Shown: positions 1 through 13,174, numbered from the stretch's first letter. The stretch: DNA of 64,000 nt from Diospyros lotus (GCF_014633365.1 NC_068352.1:18695310-18759309), one strand, 5' to 3'. Notes: a model not told the origin generated them from the letters alone. Made by a program: numbers and translations.

Positions 1-1232
1 CATTATCAAGCAACACATCGCCATACTTGAGATCACATAAGATGCATTGACGAGAGGATCGTATTACACGGTAACCATGCTCGTGAAAGGTTATTTGTGG
101 ATTATGAATCCTTCTGAATAATTGTGTAGGCATGACGCCTTGCTAGAGGCCAATCTTGTCTTATGTGTTCGTACCGACACATTGCCAACATATTCGGAAG
201 CCTAATGAGTCATACGCAATAGGCACGGTCCCTGGCTTAAAACAGGAGAGTGGACGTATGGTTAAGTGGGACACTTCGGCAAGAAGTTGTGCCGTCGTAG
301 GTTCTCACCGAAAAAGAACAGATAGACGTAATGACGTCGATATGACGATGAGTCGTCATAATGGAAAGAGTTTCCTAAAAATGGCATTTGATTAAATTAG
401 GAAGGAGTTTCTAATTTAATGATTTTCTATTTGTTGGAGTGGCAAATAGGAAATAAAATATTTTTGGGCTTAAGTTAATATTTATACTAAATTAGATTTG
501 GGCCAAATATTAAATTAAATATTATATTTGGACTAAATTGGATTTGGGCCAAATATTAAAATAAATATTATATTTGGACTAAATTAGATTTGGGCCAAAT
601 ATTAAATATTATATTTGGACCAAATTAGATTTGGGCCAAATATTAAATAAAATATATTTGGGCTTGAATTAGATTTGGGCCATAATATTTTATTTAACCA
701 ATAAAAGGATTGGGCCATTTAATTATATTTCTAGTTGGACTAGAATAAGCCCACTTAAGATTCTAATTAAATTAGAATTAATGGGCTAGCCCAATCCATT
801 AGGGTTTTAGAAACCCTAGGATATTTCATTATAAATATCCTTTTATAGGTTGCCCATTTGAGTGGTGATTTTTTGTGTCGTTTTTCAAGAGTTGAAAAAC
901 GCATTGCCGTTTACTCTTCCCCATTTCTTTTGGCATCGCAGTTGAAACGTGGGTGTTCTTTTACCGTCCATACACAAGCCGTGCAAAGGAGAAGGAGCTA
1001 GCACTCCTATTCCGCTCTCCTTGCCAACGGACGCGTGCCGCGTATCACGAGTTAGAGGCCGGACGCTTGGACGGCTCGAATCCGCAAACGACTCGATAAT
1101 CTAAAGGTTAGATTTATTTATTTGTTTGTGAATGATTTGATTTCGACGTTGATCCAATCGCCGGGATCGGGGTAAGGTTCAAAAAGTTTTGAACTACGTT
1201 ACTTGCCCCGTAGCGATCTTGCTTTACTTTCA
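1..1232 (+). mobile_element. Family-A copia LTR, left end outside the window
   Basis: This is the 3' part of the same LTR found complete at 22511-24508 and 30060-32057; base 1 corresponds to about 23280 in that copy. It ends in the family terminus GCTTTACTTTCA at 1231-1232. The next bases (GAAATTCC) are not the primer-binding site found after a 5' LTR, so this is a 3' LTR or a solo LTR. It contains the family's AT-rich subrepeats (about 470-690) and a TATA-like ATTATAAATAT near 829. The TSD cannot be tested because the left end is missing. The short ORFs in it are not genes. Confidence 0.9.
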
Positions 1233-3634
1233 GAAATTCCCTCCTAAAATCCTTCTTCCCGTTTGCTTCTCTTGCATGTCTTATCTCTCTCCCATGCACC
1301 TTCATTATTGAGCATAAGAGTATTTACTTCTCTGATACAACCAAGCGGTAGAGCATTAATGGAAGAAACGGTCAACCACATGAGGCACTCGGTCGACCGT
1401 TTTAGGTGGTCAACCTTCCTCATGCACCAATTAATAGAACACAACCAGTCTACCGCATGAGAGCACTGATCGACTAATTCTAGCCACCTAGCTCCAGCTT
1501 TGGCATATTACACTTTGGTCTTAACTATTAACTCTTAATAATATGCCCCGGTATCTAATAGAGGTATCTTATATCCATAGATCCACAAAGATAACAATAA
1601 GATGCAACGAACATCACTAACCATTAGTGACGGAGAACACACTAATAGTAATGGATCACTAATCCGCTACATTACTCAATATGAGTGTGACTTTCTAGAT
1701 TCACAACAGTATACCAATAAGGAAACATCAACTCCCTGACACTAGCCAAACCTTTTGACCTACTAAGAGGATCTCTCCAAATCCCTAGAGCACCCTGTAA
1801 GATCCTGAGTATCCTCTAGGCAAAACGTAGTATGATCTTAATGGCAATGAAGTCCAACTTCAAATGAACCTATTAAGGCTTTTCGATTATCGTGCACTAT
1901 AGTCCTTCCATTGACTAACATCCCAACCAAGTGAAAGCCATGGATTGATTAAACTCACAAGAATCGGTAGTTGTGTCTTATCTAGTAAGGTGTGATCGAG
2001 GTAACATGTAGAATCCAAACCACATTATAACTCTTTCCAATCTCATACTTGCGCTGGCTAGAGGATTTCCAACCACCACCAACACAAACAAAGCATGAGG
2101 TATGCCTCCATCCAATATAGGTCAATGGATTTTATCAGCCAGCATCTGCTTCCATACACCACTACATAGAGACCACACAATGAGTATTTTCATCTCTTAC
2201 ACCAGATGGTTTCGCTCAACGATAAATCCTTGACACTAGTACACAAGACACCATGTCACATCTGGTTTAAAGATCAGTTACACAATCAAGAGTCAACAAT
2301 AGATCATTAATCCTCCAAACTATGTGATCTATCACATACGTAACATTAAATGGATATTCTAGCAACACCCACCCACATATCTATTATACGCATCCCATGC
2401 AATTTGGCATGTGACTTACCACCCAATTCTCATTAACATCTCATGTTAACAATGATAGTAGCCCATGTGCTGGTCCACTAATTGATAAATTATATTCCTC
2501 TTCTGATAAATCTAAAAACTAGGAATATCTTCAAGAAATGTTGAACTACAGATCGTCATCACACAATCTTAACACCTTAAGAATATAAGCTCTACCATGA
2601 GATTTAAGGATTCATAAAAGCGAGATGGAGAGATACGAATAAAGATCTGACATTTTATTAACATTAAAAATACATCAACAGTGCCACTCACATATATCTC
2701 ATGAAGTGTAAATCTAGCATTTATGATACTATCACTAACAAAATCTTCTATTTTTGTTTACTTATACATACAATAGAGGTGTAGCCTTTATTAGATAAAA
2801 TATTTTAAATGAAAGTTCAATGGATAGTAATTAGCACTTATAATTTATATTTTATATTTTATATTTTTTTAGATAAATTTAAATAAATATTTTATTTAGT
2901 GGGGTGATAAATTTGAGTAAGTTATTATTGGAATGTCATGAGTAAATATGTTATTAGTTGATTTTATTTTTATTTTTTTAAATACAATATATAGTAATTT
3001 TGATTTCATAATACAGTTCAATGTGTATATATTTGTTATTTAATTTTATAAAACTAATTATATAATCTCCAACTTTAATTTTTCTTTTATGTTAAACTCA
3101 TAAAATAAGAAGGATATTTTTGAATTTTAGAAAGTTTTACAAAACTTTAGAAAAGATAGTATCAAAAGTGACTGTTTGTTTTATTAATAGATTATAAATA
3201 TATATCTATCTTTTATATATTTCATTTAAAAATTAAAATTAACTATATCAACAAGATTTGAATCGTGACTTATAAGTAATAACTAATTTTTAAAATAACT
3301 TTATCACCATATCAAGGTTCATTTTATTTAAAATTTTATCTGAAAAGGTTAAAATTTAAACAGTTATAATTAAATGTCATCTAGTAAACTTTTTTTTTTT
3401 AATTTTTTTACATGTGTAACATGAATCACCTCTCTAATATGTATCAGAGCCAAGAAATTCAATTTTGATGTGAGAAAATTCTATCTGCTCTCTTTAATTT
3501 CTCAAATTTTTCACTAAGGGCTAATTTGATTTGATTTTTCATCCATCATAGGTGTTTATGATTGAAATATATGTGCAAATTGTCCAATAAAATCAAACAC
3601 AAAGGCTAACACTTACCAAAGTTGGTTTTATGCT
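1233..3634. other. Non-coding AT-rich region, probably decayed retroelement DNA
   Basis: No convincing coding sequence. The part from about 1490 to 2620 has the even base composition and style of a copia LTR or leader read on the minus strand, but I found no partner copy or termini in this window. From about 2640 to 3634 it is strongly AT-rich with homopolymer runs. It is the immediate left flank of element T. A decayed retroelement origin for 1490-2620 is inference. Confidence 0.4.
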
Positions 3635-5986
3635 TGTTATACGCATTTCTCGCATCACTCCTTATGGACCGGGCTCAGTCCAATGGGCCGGCCCAATCGC
3701 CCGGAGCCTAGAAGGTCCAGGCGACCTTGTCAAAGAAAGACCATACACCACCGAAATCCACAGCTCATAACGCGAGCTCCTTGCGAGGTCCTGGTAAAGC
3801 CCCTAGCGAGCCCTCAACGATCGACTAACGAGTTCCCAGTAGAAACGTCAGTTCGCTGGATCATTCAAATCGCTGGCCTAAAACCTCCAGCTCGCATAAG
3901 TGGCAAAGCTATTGAGAAGTCAGAGGTAGGGTTCATTTACTTTATCTGCAACAGCCCATGCTTCTCGTAATGAGGATCCCATTCCTAGTTTTGTACAGAT
4001 GATAAGGACTGTTTGTCCCTCGTTATATCATCTTTATATTTCTATATGTTATCCATGTTAGTGTAGGTGCTCTAGACCCAATCAGATTGGGCATGTTGTA
4101 CACTAACAATTGTAATCATGTTTATTATTTGAATAAGGAGTTGTTCAAATTCATAAGAAGTCATTCTATTAGTTTCTTGTTATTATTGTACTAACCAAAT
4201 GAAACTAGATAGAAGTCCATATGACGTATACTATGATTAATCTATAAAGATGTGAGATGATGCATCACAGTTTCTAGACATCATTAAACGTCTCAAGTCG
4301 TAGCAATGTCAAAAATAGACATTGACAATTGCGGTAAGATTTGTATGAGCTATGTTTTTGCTATGTGATAGCAATGTGGGTCTCACACCCATAGGCATGG
4401 GGATGTCTAGACAAGTACATAGGTGACCAATGTTGGAGAACGTGTCACTGGACATGACTCGCCATGAGAATCTATTTTGGTTATATGTTGATGGAATTCT
4501 CATACTAGATGGGTGTAACTAATCCTTGGACCTGAGGTTGTCAGGGTCATCTCATAAGAAGATCGATATGCTTTGACATAGTTTCGATGGGCCTAGATAA
4601 AGGCTGCATGTGGGCGATCGTTGGGTATATCGTGAGGCTTATGGAGATGGGTGCATAGCCAAGATGAGACTCATCTATCCCTTGATAGAGGATGATGTAT
4701 CTAAGACGCATTTGGTGGATATTCACTTTAAATCCATGGCCATGGTGAAAGAGATCAATAAGGAGTTATTGATTCACTTTCTATTAAGTGAAGATATCCA
4801 GAAGACTGAAGAAAACTCATGTGATCGTTATCAAGCAACACATCGCCATACTTGAGATCACATAATATACATTGACGAGAGGATCGTATTACATGGTAAC
4901 CATGCTCGTAAAAGGTTATTTGCAGATTATGAATCCTTCTGAATAATTGGGTAGGCATGATGCCTTGCTAGAGGCCAATCTTGTCTTATGTGTTTGTACC
5001 GACACATTGCCAACATATTCGGAAGCCTAATGAGTCATACGCAATAGGCATGGTCCCTAGCTTAAACCAGGAGAGTGGACGTATAGTTAAGTGGGACACT
5101 TCGATAAGAAGTTGTGTCGTTGTAGGTTCTCACAGAAAAAGAACAAATAGACGTAATGACGTCAATATGACGATGAGTCGTCATAATGGAAAGAGTTTCC
5201 TAAAATGACAATTGATTAAATTAGGAAGGAGTTTCTAATTTAATAATTTTCTATTTGTTGGAGTGACAAATAGGAAATAAAATATATTTGGGCTTAAGTT
5301 AATATTTGGACTAAATTAGATTTGGGCTAAATATTAGATTAAATATTATATTTGGACTAAATTAGATTTGGGTCAAATATTAAATATTATATTTGGACCA
5401 AATTAGATTTGGGCTAAATATTAAATATTATATTTGGGCTTGAATTAGATTTGGGGTAAAATATTTTATTTAAATCTATAAAAGGATTTGGGCCATTTAA
5501 TTATATTTCTAGTTGGACTAGAATAAGCCCACTTAAGATTATAATTAAATTAGAATTAATGGACTAGCCCAATCCAATAGGGTTTTAGAAACCCTAGGAT
5601 ATTTCTCTATAAATATCCCTTTATGGGTTGCCCAAAATAGTAGTGAGTTTTGGTGTCATTTTTCAAGAGTTGAAAAACGTATTACCGTTCACTCTTCCTC
5701 GTTTCCTTATGACATCAATTTGAAACGTAGGCATTCTTTTCCGTCCATACACAAGCCACGGAAAGGAGAAGGGGCTAGCACTCTTATTTCGCTCTCCTTG
5801 CCAATGGACGCGTGCCGCGTATCACGAGTTAGAGGCCGGATGCTTGGATGGCTTGAATCCGCGAACGACTCGATAATCTAAATGTTAGATTTATTTATTT
5901 GTTTGTGAATGATTTAATTTTGACGTTGATCCAATCGTCGGGATCGGGGTAAGGTTCAAAATTTTTGAACTACGTTGCTTGCCCCG

Positions 5987-7426
5987 TGTTGGAAATGTAT
6001 GCCCTAAAGACACGTTTTGTTTAATTTATGGTAATGATGTTTCTTTTATTCAGTTTATGGCACATATATTATTTGCATTTAATTGTTGGAAAGGTGTCCA
6101 TGCTATTAAGTAAGTGATTCATGTGATGGGTCGTTCTTCACAGTTAGGCATGAATCATGGGTACTTAATAAGCAAGAAAATATAACTCTTGATCTTTTGA
6201 TAGAACTGGGCATTCTATCATGATAAGATCATTGTGCAATAGATCCTAATGGAGGATGGCTTGCCTTAGCCAGTAAACAGTCCGTTTACTCTAATTGTAC
6301 AAGCGCATTTGGAATGCGTAGAGTGGACCTGTGATAGAAGCTAATGACAAAGTTCTAATTATCATGGAGCTAGTCTATCACTGCTACTACGTGGACGAGC
6401 ACTCTAATACTTGAGTATTAGTTGGTGGTCTAGTGAACCTAGAGCTATATTCTTAGATTCATTGTAGGTGAGGTCTATCAAAGATCAATATCCTTTTGAG
6501 TTGGGAGTATGGTTTCTAATTAGCTAAGACAGACTAATACAAGATAGTTTCTGTGATTCACCCCCTTGTGATTGTCCAAGAATAATCGAATAATCCAGGG
6601 CCCTGGGAACGTGACTTAAGAGTGTGTGCTTCTGGGTAGCTCCCAGTGATAAGCAAGTACATTCGAGTAGTCACGGATTATTGGACTACTGATCTAAGGA
6701 TGGTAGAAGTCATTTAGAAAGGTGTTAGTACATTATTCCTTTCTAAATGATGGGTGTTACGCAGAGGGGTATTTTCGTCATTACACTAGTAGGTCAAAGA
6801 CATGGCATATGCAAAATTATTCGTGGGGTCAGTGTTACCATATGGTGATAGTTGGAACACTTAGAATGACAAAATATAGCTACTAGGTAGCAGGGATATT
6901 TTGGTCATTTTAGTAGCCGTGAATAATTTGTCTTTTGGTCCCCGGGGTAGCTCGATGTAACTCATGTATTTTTTAATACATTTGGCTTGTTGGATGAATC
7001 ACATTGAGAGAGAATTATTTTATTCAGAATGGTCCATTGGGCTAGAATAAAATAATAGTTCATTAGGGTTTTTAATTAATTAATTGGGCTAACCCAATTA
7101 GAAAATTAATTAAAAGATCTTGGCCCATTAGGGTTTGGCCCACTAGGGTTTTAACCCTATGGTTCTCCCTATATATATATCTCTTTAGTTGTTTTTTCAT
7201 CTAAGTCGTTTTTCATTCTTCTTCACCGAAGAAAGGCCACGAGTTCGAGTCATACTCCGGAAGATCGAAAGGGTGCGTTTGAGTTCTGATGCGACGAAGT
7301 CGAAGGCTAGCAGGACAGCCGTCGTCTCCACAACGCGAGGAAGCTCCCATCGCTCCATTCCGTCCGGTAATCCGCCGCAAAAGTAAGTCTCCTAGATTCT
7401 TATCAATACGAGGAACGGTTTTGATT
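5987..7426 (+). repeat. C1 5' LTR, 3' end missing
   Basis: It is collinear with 11536-12975 at a constant offset of 5,549. After TTTTGATT (7426) the sequence departs from the 3' LTR. The last 48 bp of U5 (12976-13023) and the usual TGGTATCAGAGC primer site are absent. It contains a TATA-like run (see separate entry) and GTAAGT at about 7383, which resembles a 5' splice donor. Confidence 0.9.
7165..7185 (+). promoter_or_regulatory. TATA-like box of the C1 5' LTR
   Basis: CCCTATATATATATCTC lies about 240 bp before the end of the retained LTR, in the position expected for the U3/R boundary. The matching site in the 3' LTR is near 12717-12730, with one base changed. A promoter role is inferred from position. 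Confidence 0.5.
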
Positions 7427-7571
7427 AAAAACGTTTTTCCTTTTGGATTCCATTAATACTTAGAAAAATATCTAAACTTGAAAACACTCTCTAATCCAAG
7501 GATAAAAAACTTTGAGAGAGTAAACCATAAGTTAATTTTTCTCTTGAGTAATTAACCCAAATTGTACAGGA

Positions 7572-10500
7572 ATGTCTGGTGGAGGTTCTTTCAGTCCCCT
7601 TGCTATGATCCTCAAGGATTCTAAGCTGGATGGGGGTAATTATGTTGACTGGAAGAGGAAGTTGAACATAGTACTCACAGCTGAGGGGTACAAGTATGTT
7701 CTGACTGACCCCTGTCCTGTAATTGGGAGAAACTCCACTGACGAGGAGCGCCAGGCAGAGGCGGAATGGAAGAATGCCGACGAGATGGCACGATGCTACA
7801 TGTTGGCTTCCATGTCCGATGTGCTTCAATCGAAGCATGAGCATACGCCCACTGCTTATGATATTGATCTGTCATTGCGCACCATGTTCGCTGATAAGAG
7901 CCGGCCCGCAAGGCAGGAAGCTCTTAAGGCGATCATGACTACCAGGATGGCTGAGGGGGCATCAGTTCGAGAGCACATGCTCAAGATGATTGCTTACTTC
8001 GAGGAAGCTGAGGTCTTGGGAGCGACGATAGATGCTGAGAGTCAGGTAGACATGGTCTTGGAGACTTTGCCAGATTCATACTCGCAGTTCAAATTAAACT
8101 ATAATATGAATAAATTAGAGATGAATCTAGTGGAGCTTATGAAAGAGCTCCAAGCGGCAGAGAAGATCATGAAGCCTACCTCAAAGACTCTAGCTATTCA
8201 TTCTGCATCTTCTCCTAGAGTTGGCCCTAAAGCCAAGAACTTCAAGAAGAAGAAGGGTCAGAACAAAGCAGGGGGCAAGCCCAAACCGCCCGGAGCTAGT
8301 CAGGCTGATGCCAAGCCCAAAGGCAAGTGCTTCAAATGTGGGCAGAAAGGACACTGGAAAAAGGATTGTCCTGCCCTCAAGGTGAAAGCACCAGGTATTG
8401 CTCTTTACTTAGAATCCATCAGTTTGGTAGGATCTTCATCCTCTTGGATAGTTGATTCAGGATCCACTGATCATGTCTGTAACTCTTTGCAGGGGTTCAG
8501 AAAGACAAGGACTCTACTTGAAGGAGAGCATGGAATGCTGGTAGCTAGTGGAGCTCGAGTATGGGCTGAAGCAGTGGGAGTTTTACATTTGTTTTTTGAT
8601 TCTAATAGGATTTTAATTTTGAAAGATGTTTTATACGTTCCTGCCTTGAGACAGAATTTAATTTCAGTTTCTAAATTGATTTCTTATGGTTATTCTGTTT
8701 CGTTCCATTCTGGTGTCACTATCAGTAGAAATGGACAGGTTATTTGTTCAGGCAACGTATTTGGGAATCTTTATTATATTAATCCTATTAAAAGTCAAAT
8801 AAACAACTCTGAAACTGAACCAGTTAATAAGAAGAGAACATTATCATCTAATGACTCTTATCTATGGCACTTAAGATTAGGGCACATTAATCCTAATCGG
8901 ATTCAGAGGCTAATCCATGATGGGCCCTTGGGCTCATTGAGATTGGAAGAATGGCCTCAGTGTGAATCATGCCTAATGGGCAAAATGACCAAAAGGCCAT
9001 TTACTCAAAAGGCAGGTAGAGCCAAAGACATATTAGAGTTAGTTCATAGTGATGTTTGTGGTCCAATGACTACACCTGCTAGAGGAGGTTACGAGTACTT
9101 CATCACATTTACGGATGACCACACTCGTTTTGGTTATATTTATCTGATGAGGCGCAAGTCTGATTCTTTTGATAAATTCAAAGAGTTTAAGGCTGAAGTG
9201 GAGCGTCAAACAGGTAAATTGATCAAAATTTTGAGGTCAGACCGTGGTGGAGAGTACCTTCTTGGAGAGTTTAAGGACTACTTAGTACATCACGGTATAG
9301 TTTCTCAATTGACTGCGCCTGGGACCCCCCAGCAGAACGGAGTCAGTGAGAGAAGGAACAGGACTCTAATGGAGATGGTCAGAAGCATGATGAGCCATGC
9401 ATCTCTTCCTATTTCCTTTTGGGGATATGCCTTAGAAACGGCGGCATACATTCTGAACTTGGTACCTTCCAAGTCTGTACCTAGGACGCCCTATGAGATG
9501 TGGACGGGACGAAAGCCCAGTCTAAACCATCTCAAGATATGGGGTTGTCCAGCTTATGTATTGACTAAGGGGAGTAAGTTGGAACCAAGGTCAGAATTAT
9601 GCTACTTCATAGGATATCCAAAAGGCACTCGTGGTGGATATTTCTATTATCCTAAGGAGCAGAAAGTACTAATTAGTACTCATGCTAGATACTTGGAGGA
9701 TGATCAGAGTATGTCCACTAAGGGTTCAAGTAGAGTAGAACTAGATGAGAAGTTATCTTTTGAACAAACTTTAGGTACATCTAGTGTCCCAATTGAGGAA
9801 CCAAGAGAGACACAACCGAGTGTTTCTATACGCACGGAGCCTCGTCGTAGTGGGAGGGAAACTAAAGTTCCTGATAGATGGACAGGAGAAGCTTTCGAGC
9901 TAGTCTCTGACAATCAGGAACAAGATCCTACTAGATACGAGGAGGCTGTCCTTGATGTCGATGTAGACAAGTGGCGCCTTGCAATGGATGCCGAGATTGA
10001 GTCTATGCATCTCAATCAGGTTTGGGATCTTGTAGCTACACCTGAAGGGGTAAAACCCATAGGGTGTAAGTGGGTATACAAGAGGAAAAGGGGAGCGGAT
10101 GGAAAGGTGCAAACCTTTAAAGCAAGGTTGGTTGCAAAAGGATTTACTCAGAAAGAAGGGATCGATTATGAGGAAACCTTTTCACCGGTAGCCATGCTTA
10201 AATCCATTCGCATACTCCTTGCCATAGCATGTCATTATGACTATGAGATATGGCAAATGGATGTTAAGACGGCCTTTCTTAATGGCCATCTTAGTGAAGA
10301 CATCTATATGTCCCAACCAGAAGGCTATGTTGTGAAAGGCCAAGATCACATGGTCTGCAAGCTTAAGAAGTCTATTTATGGACTTAAGCATGCATCAAGG
10401 GCATGGAACAAACATTTTGATGAGTCTATAAAGTCTTATGGATTTATTCCAAACGTAGATGAACCATGCGTGTATAAGAAAACAAATGGTGAAAAGGTGT

Positions 10501-11495
10501 CTTTTCTGGTGCTATATGTTGATGACATTCTCATCATAGGAAATGATGTAGGGATGTTGTCATCAATAAAGATTTGGCTATCAAGTCAATTTAGCATGAA
10601 GGATATGGGAGAAGCTAGTTACATTCTCGGTATAAAGCTTCTTAGAGATAGGAAGCAGAGAATGTTAGGTTTATCCCAATCTTCTTATATTGACAAGATA
10701 TTGGTCAGGTTCAGTATGGATCAGTGTAAAGGGGCATTAATTCCTTTTAGACACGGATTGGGCTTATCTTTCAGGGACTGTCCCAAGACAGAGGAAGAAA
10801 AGGCGCGCATGAGTAGGATTCCTTATGCTTCTGCTGTAGGAAGTCTCATGTATGCTATGCTGTGTACCAGGCCAGATATCTGCTTTGCTGTAGGCATGAT
10901 AAGCAGATTTCAGTCAAATCCAGGGGAAGCACATTGGCAGGCTGTAAAGCATATACTCAAGTACCTTAAGGCTACTAAGGATTATATGTTAGTCTACAGA
11001 GCTGATGACTTAGTTCCAGTAGGCTACACAGACTCAGATTTTCAGGCTGATAAGGATGAAAGAAAATCCACTAGTGGATATGTTTTCACCTTGTCTGGAG
11101 GAGCTATTTCATGGCGGAGTATCAAGCAATCTTGTATTGCTGATTCCACCATGGAAGCTGAGTATGTAGCAGCATCAGAGGCGTCCAAGGAAGCAGTTTG
11201 GCTCCGAAAGTTCCTTATGGAACTAGGAGTTGTACCACATCTGGAAAAGCCTATTATACTCTATTGTGACAACACCGGAGCAGTGTCACAATGCAAAGAA
11301 CCAAGGAACCACAGAAAGGGCAAGCATATTGAGAGGAAGTACCACCTCATTCGGGAGTTCATCCAGAAGAATGAGATAGTGGTGGACCAGATATCTACAT
11401 CAAACAATCTAGCGGATCCTTTCACCAAGCCTTTGGCAGAGAAGGTCTTTCGAAGACACTTAGATGTCATAGGGGTGGGAACTTATGGATTTTGA
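7572..11495 (+). CDS. Copia gag-pol polyprotein of C1, intact
   Basis: A single 1307-residue ORF in Ty1/copia order (gag, protease, integrase, RT, RNase H). The gag zinc knuckle is C-x2-C-x4-H-x4-C starting at residue 253. The protease has VDSGS with the Asp near residue 295. The integrase has an HHCC finger from about residue 433 and its first core Asp near 494. The RT has YVDDILII with the paired Asp at about 984-985. The RNase H has TDSDF near 1154 and later MEAEY. The product would make virus-like particles, copy the RNA to DNA and integrate it. The ATG at 7572 was chosen because it opens the gag just after TACAG at 7565-7569, a possible splice acceptor. No stop or frameshift is visible. 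The length is normal for the family. Despite the intact protein, the copy is defective in cis because the 5' LTR end and primer site are missing. Confidence 0.95.
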   Translation: MSGGGSFSPLAMILKDSKLDGGNYVDWKRKLNIVLTAEGYKYVLTDPCPVIGRNSTDEERQAEAEWKNADEMARCYMLASMSDVLQSKHEHTPTAYDIDLSLRTMFADKSRPARQEALKAIMTTRMAEGASVREHMLKMIAYFEEAEVLGATIDAESQVDMVLETLPDSYSQFKLNYNMNKLEMNLVELMKELQAAEKIMKPTSKTLAIHSASSPRVGPKAKNFKKKKGQNKAGGKPKPPGASQADAKPKGKCFKCGQKGHWKKDCPALKVKAPGIALYLESISLVGSSSSWIVDSGSTDHVCNSLQGFRKTRTLLEGEHGMLVASGARVWAEAVGVLHLFFDSNRILILKDVLYVPALRQNLISVSKLISYGYSVSFHSGVTISRNGQVICSGNVFGNLYYINPIKSQINNSETEPVNKKRTLSSNDSYLWHLRLGHINPNRIQRLIHDGPLGSLRLEEWPQCESCLMGKMTKRPFTQKAGRAKDILELVHSDVCGPMTTPARGGYEYFITFTDDHTRFGYIYLMRRKSDSFDKFKEFKAEVERQTGKLIKILRSDRGGEYLLGEFKDYLVHHGIVSQLTAPGTPQQNGVSERRNRTLMEMVRSMMSHASLPISFWGYALETAAYILNLVPSKSVPRTPYEMWTGRKPSLNHLKIWGCPAYVLTKGSKLEPRSELCYFIGYPKGTRGGYFYYPKEQKVLISTHARYLEDDQSMSTKGSSRVELDEKLSFEQTLGTSSVPIEEPRETQPSVSIRTEPRRSGRETKVPDRWTGEAFELVSDNQEQDPTRYEEAVLDVDVDKWRLAMDAEIESMHLNQVWDLVATPEGVKPIGCKWVYKRKRGADGKVQTFKARLVAKGFTQKEGIDYEETFSPVAMLKSIRILLAIACHYDYEIWQMDVKTAFLNGHLSEDIYMSQPEGYVVKGQDHMVCKLKKSIYGLKHASRAWNKHFDESIKSYGFIPNVDEPCVYKKTNGEKVSFLVLYVDDILIIGNDVGMLSSIKIWLSSQFSMKDMGEASYILGIKLLRDRKQRMLGLSQSSYIDKILVRFSMDQCKGALIPFRHGLGLSFRDCPKTEEEKARMSRIPYASAVGSLMYAMLCTRPDICFAVGMISRFQSNPGEAHWQAVKHILKYLKATKDYMLVYRADDLVPVGYTDSDFQADKDERKSTSGYVFTLSGGAISWRSIKQSCIADSTMEAEYVAASEASKEAVWLRKFLMELGVVPHLEKPIILYCDNTGAVSQCKEPRNHRKGKHIERKYHLIREFIQKNEIVVDQISTSNNLADPFTKPLAEKVFRRHLDVIGVGTYGF

Positions 11496-11524
11496 ACTTA
11501 TGGATTTTCATAGTCTTTGAGTGC

Positions 11525-11535
11525 AAGTGGGAGAT
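11525..11535 (+). other. Polypurine tract of C1
   Basis: AAGTGGGAGAT lies directly before the 3' LTR start TGTTGG. This is the plus-strand primer position in LTR retrotransposons. An almost identical tract precedes the family-A LTRs. Confidence 0.8.
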
Positions 11536-13023
11536 TGTTGGAAATGTATGCCCTAAAGACACGTTTTGTTTAATTTATGATAATGATGTTTCTTTTATTC
11601 AGTTTATGGCACATATATTATTTGCATTTAATTGTTGGAAAGGTGTCCATGCTATTAAGTAAGTGATTCATGTGATGGGTCGTTCTTCACAGTTAGGCAT
11701 GAATCATGGGTACTTAATAAGCAAGAAAATATAACTCTTGATCTTTTGATAGAACTGGGCATTCTATCATGATAAGATCATTGTGCAATAGATCCTAATG
11801 GAGGATGGCTTGCCTTAGCCAGTAAACAGTCCGTTTACTCTAATTGTACAAGCGCATTTGGAATGCGTAGAGTGGACCTGTGATAGAAGCTAATGACAAA
11901 GTTCTAATTATCATGGAGCTAGTCTATCACTGCTACTACGTGGACGAGCACTCTAATACTTGAGTATTAGTTGGTGGTCTAGTGAACCTAGAGCTATATT
12001 CTTAGATTCATTGTAGGTGAGGTCTATCAAAGATCAATATCCTTTTGAGTTGGGAGTATGGTTTCTAATTAGCTAAGACAGACTAATACAAGATAGTTTC
12101 TGTGATTCACCCCCTTGTGATTGTCCAAGAATAATCGAATAATCCAGGGCCCTGGGAACGTGACTTAAGAGTGTGTGCTTCTGGGTAGCTCCCAGTGATA
12201 AGCAAGTACATTCGAGTAGTCACGGATTATTGGACTACTGATCTAAGGATGGTAGAAGTCATTTAGAAAGGTGTTAGTACATTATTCCTTTCTAAATGAT
12301 GGGTGTTACGCAGAGGGGTATTTTCGTCATTACACTAGTAGGTCAAAGACATGGCATATGCAAAATTATTCGTGGGGTCAGTGTTACCATATGGTGATAG
12401 TTGGAACACTTAGAATGACAAAATATAGCTACTAAGTAGCAGGGATATTTTGGTCATTTTAGTAGCCGTGAATAATTTGTCTTTTGGTCCCCGGGGTAGC
12501 TCGATGTAACTCATGTATTTTTTAATACATTTGGCTTGTTGGATGAATCACATTGAGAGAGAATTATTTTATTCAGAATGGTCCATTGGGCTAGAATAAA
12601 ATAATAGTTCATTAGGGTTTTTAATTAATTAATTGGGCTAACCCAATTAGAAAATTAATTAAAAGATCTTGGCCCATTAGGGTTTGGCCCACTAGGGTTT
12701 TAACCCTATGGTTCTCCCTATATATATCTCTCTTTAGTTGTTTTTTCATCTAAGTCGTTTTTCATTCTTCTTCACCGAAGAAAGGCCACGAGTTCGAGTC
12801 ATACTCCGGAAGATCGAAAGGGTGCGTTTGAGTTCTGATGCGACGAAGTCGAAGGCTAGCAGGACAGCCGTCGTCTCCACAACGCGAGGAAGCTCCCATC
12901 GCTCCATTCCGTCCGGTAATCCGCCGCAAAAGTAAGTCTCCTAGATTCTTATCAATACGAGGAACGGTTTTGATTTTAAACCGCTTCCGCTGCATGCTTT
13001 GTTTCCTCGTTCATGATCCTTCA
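11536..13023 (+). repeat. C1 3' LTR, complete
   Basis: 1,488 bp from TGTTGGAAATG to ...GATCCTTCA, ending at the CCCCG target duplication. It preserves the full U5 that the 5' copy has lost and serves as the reference for the truncation. Confidence 0.95.
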
Positions 13024-13074
13024 CCCCGTAGCAATCTTGCTTTACTTTCAATCCAAATTGTAAAGGCCCCTCAT

Positions 13075-13082
13075 TATAAATA
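13075..13082 (+). promoter_or_regulatory. TATA box of the T 5' LTR
   Basis: TATAAATA in CATTATAAATAGGAG. The same box is kept in the 3' LTR at 41838-41845. Position and sequence fit an LTR core promoter. Upstream U3 is separated from it here by the A1/C1 insertion. Confidence 0.55.
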
Positions 13083-13174
13083 GGAGACATCGCCATACAA
13101 AAATAATAATCAAAAGACGGTCGTGGAGTAGGCATCGTTCTGGTTGAACCACGTGAAAATTGCTAGGGTTGACT

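Larger units (their letters stand above)
5987..13023 (+). mobile_element. Element C1: young Ty1/copia retrotransposon, Angela-like
   Basis: The LTR starts TGTTGGAAATGTATGCCCTA, a terminus resembling Angela-type copia LTRs. The TSD is CCCCG (5982-5986 and 13024-13028), inside LTR A1. The LTRs occupy 5987-7426 (truncated) and 11536-13023, and I spot only three base differences over the roughly 1,440 shared bases. A single intact polyprotein ORF lies between them. It is probably the youngest insertion in the window. The 5' LTR lacks its last 48 bp and no primer-binding site follows, so this copy should not be able to complete reverse transcription. Confidence 0.95.
4056..13050 (+). mobile_element. 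Solo LTR A1 of the family-A copia, interrupted by C1
   Basis: It starts TGTTAGTGTAGG at 4056 and ends CTTTACTTTCA at 13050. It is flanked by ATCCA on both sides (4051-4055 and 13051-13055). Only LTR sequence is present: 4056-5986 plus 13029-13050, with C1 and its 5-bp duplication in between. There is no internal region, so this is a solo LTR left by LTR-LTR recombination. It sits in the T 5' LTR, and the empty site is visible in the T 3' LTR near 41811-41816. It has fewer AT-rich subrepeats than the younger copies. Confidence 0.95.

Noticed and set aside
156..395. Recurring 79-codon ORF (also at 4981, 23435, 30984)
   Set aside because: It is inside the family-A LTR and upstream of its promoter region; it recurs only because the LTR does, and shows no domain.
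3438..3453. Primer-binding-site-like GTATCAGAGCC
   Set aside because: No LTR end or internal region is recognisable next to it; a single short match in AT-rich DNA is not enough.
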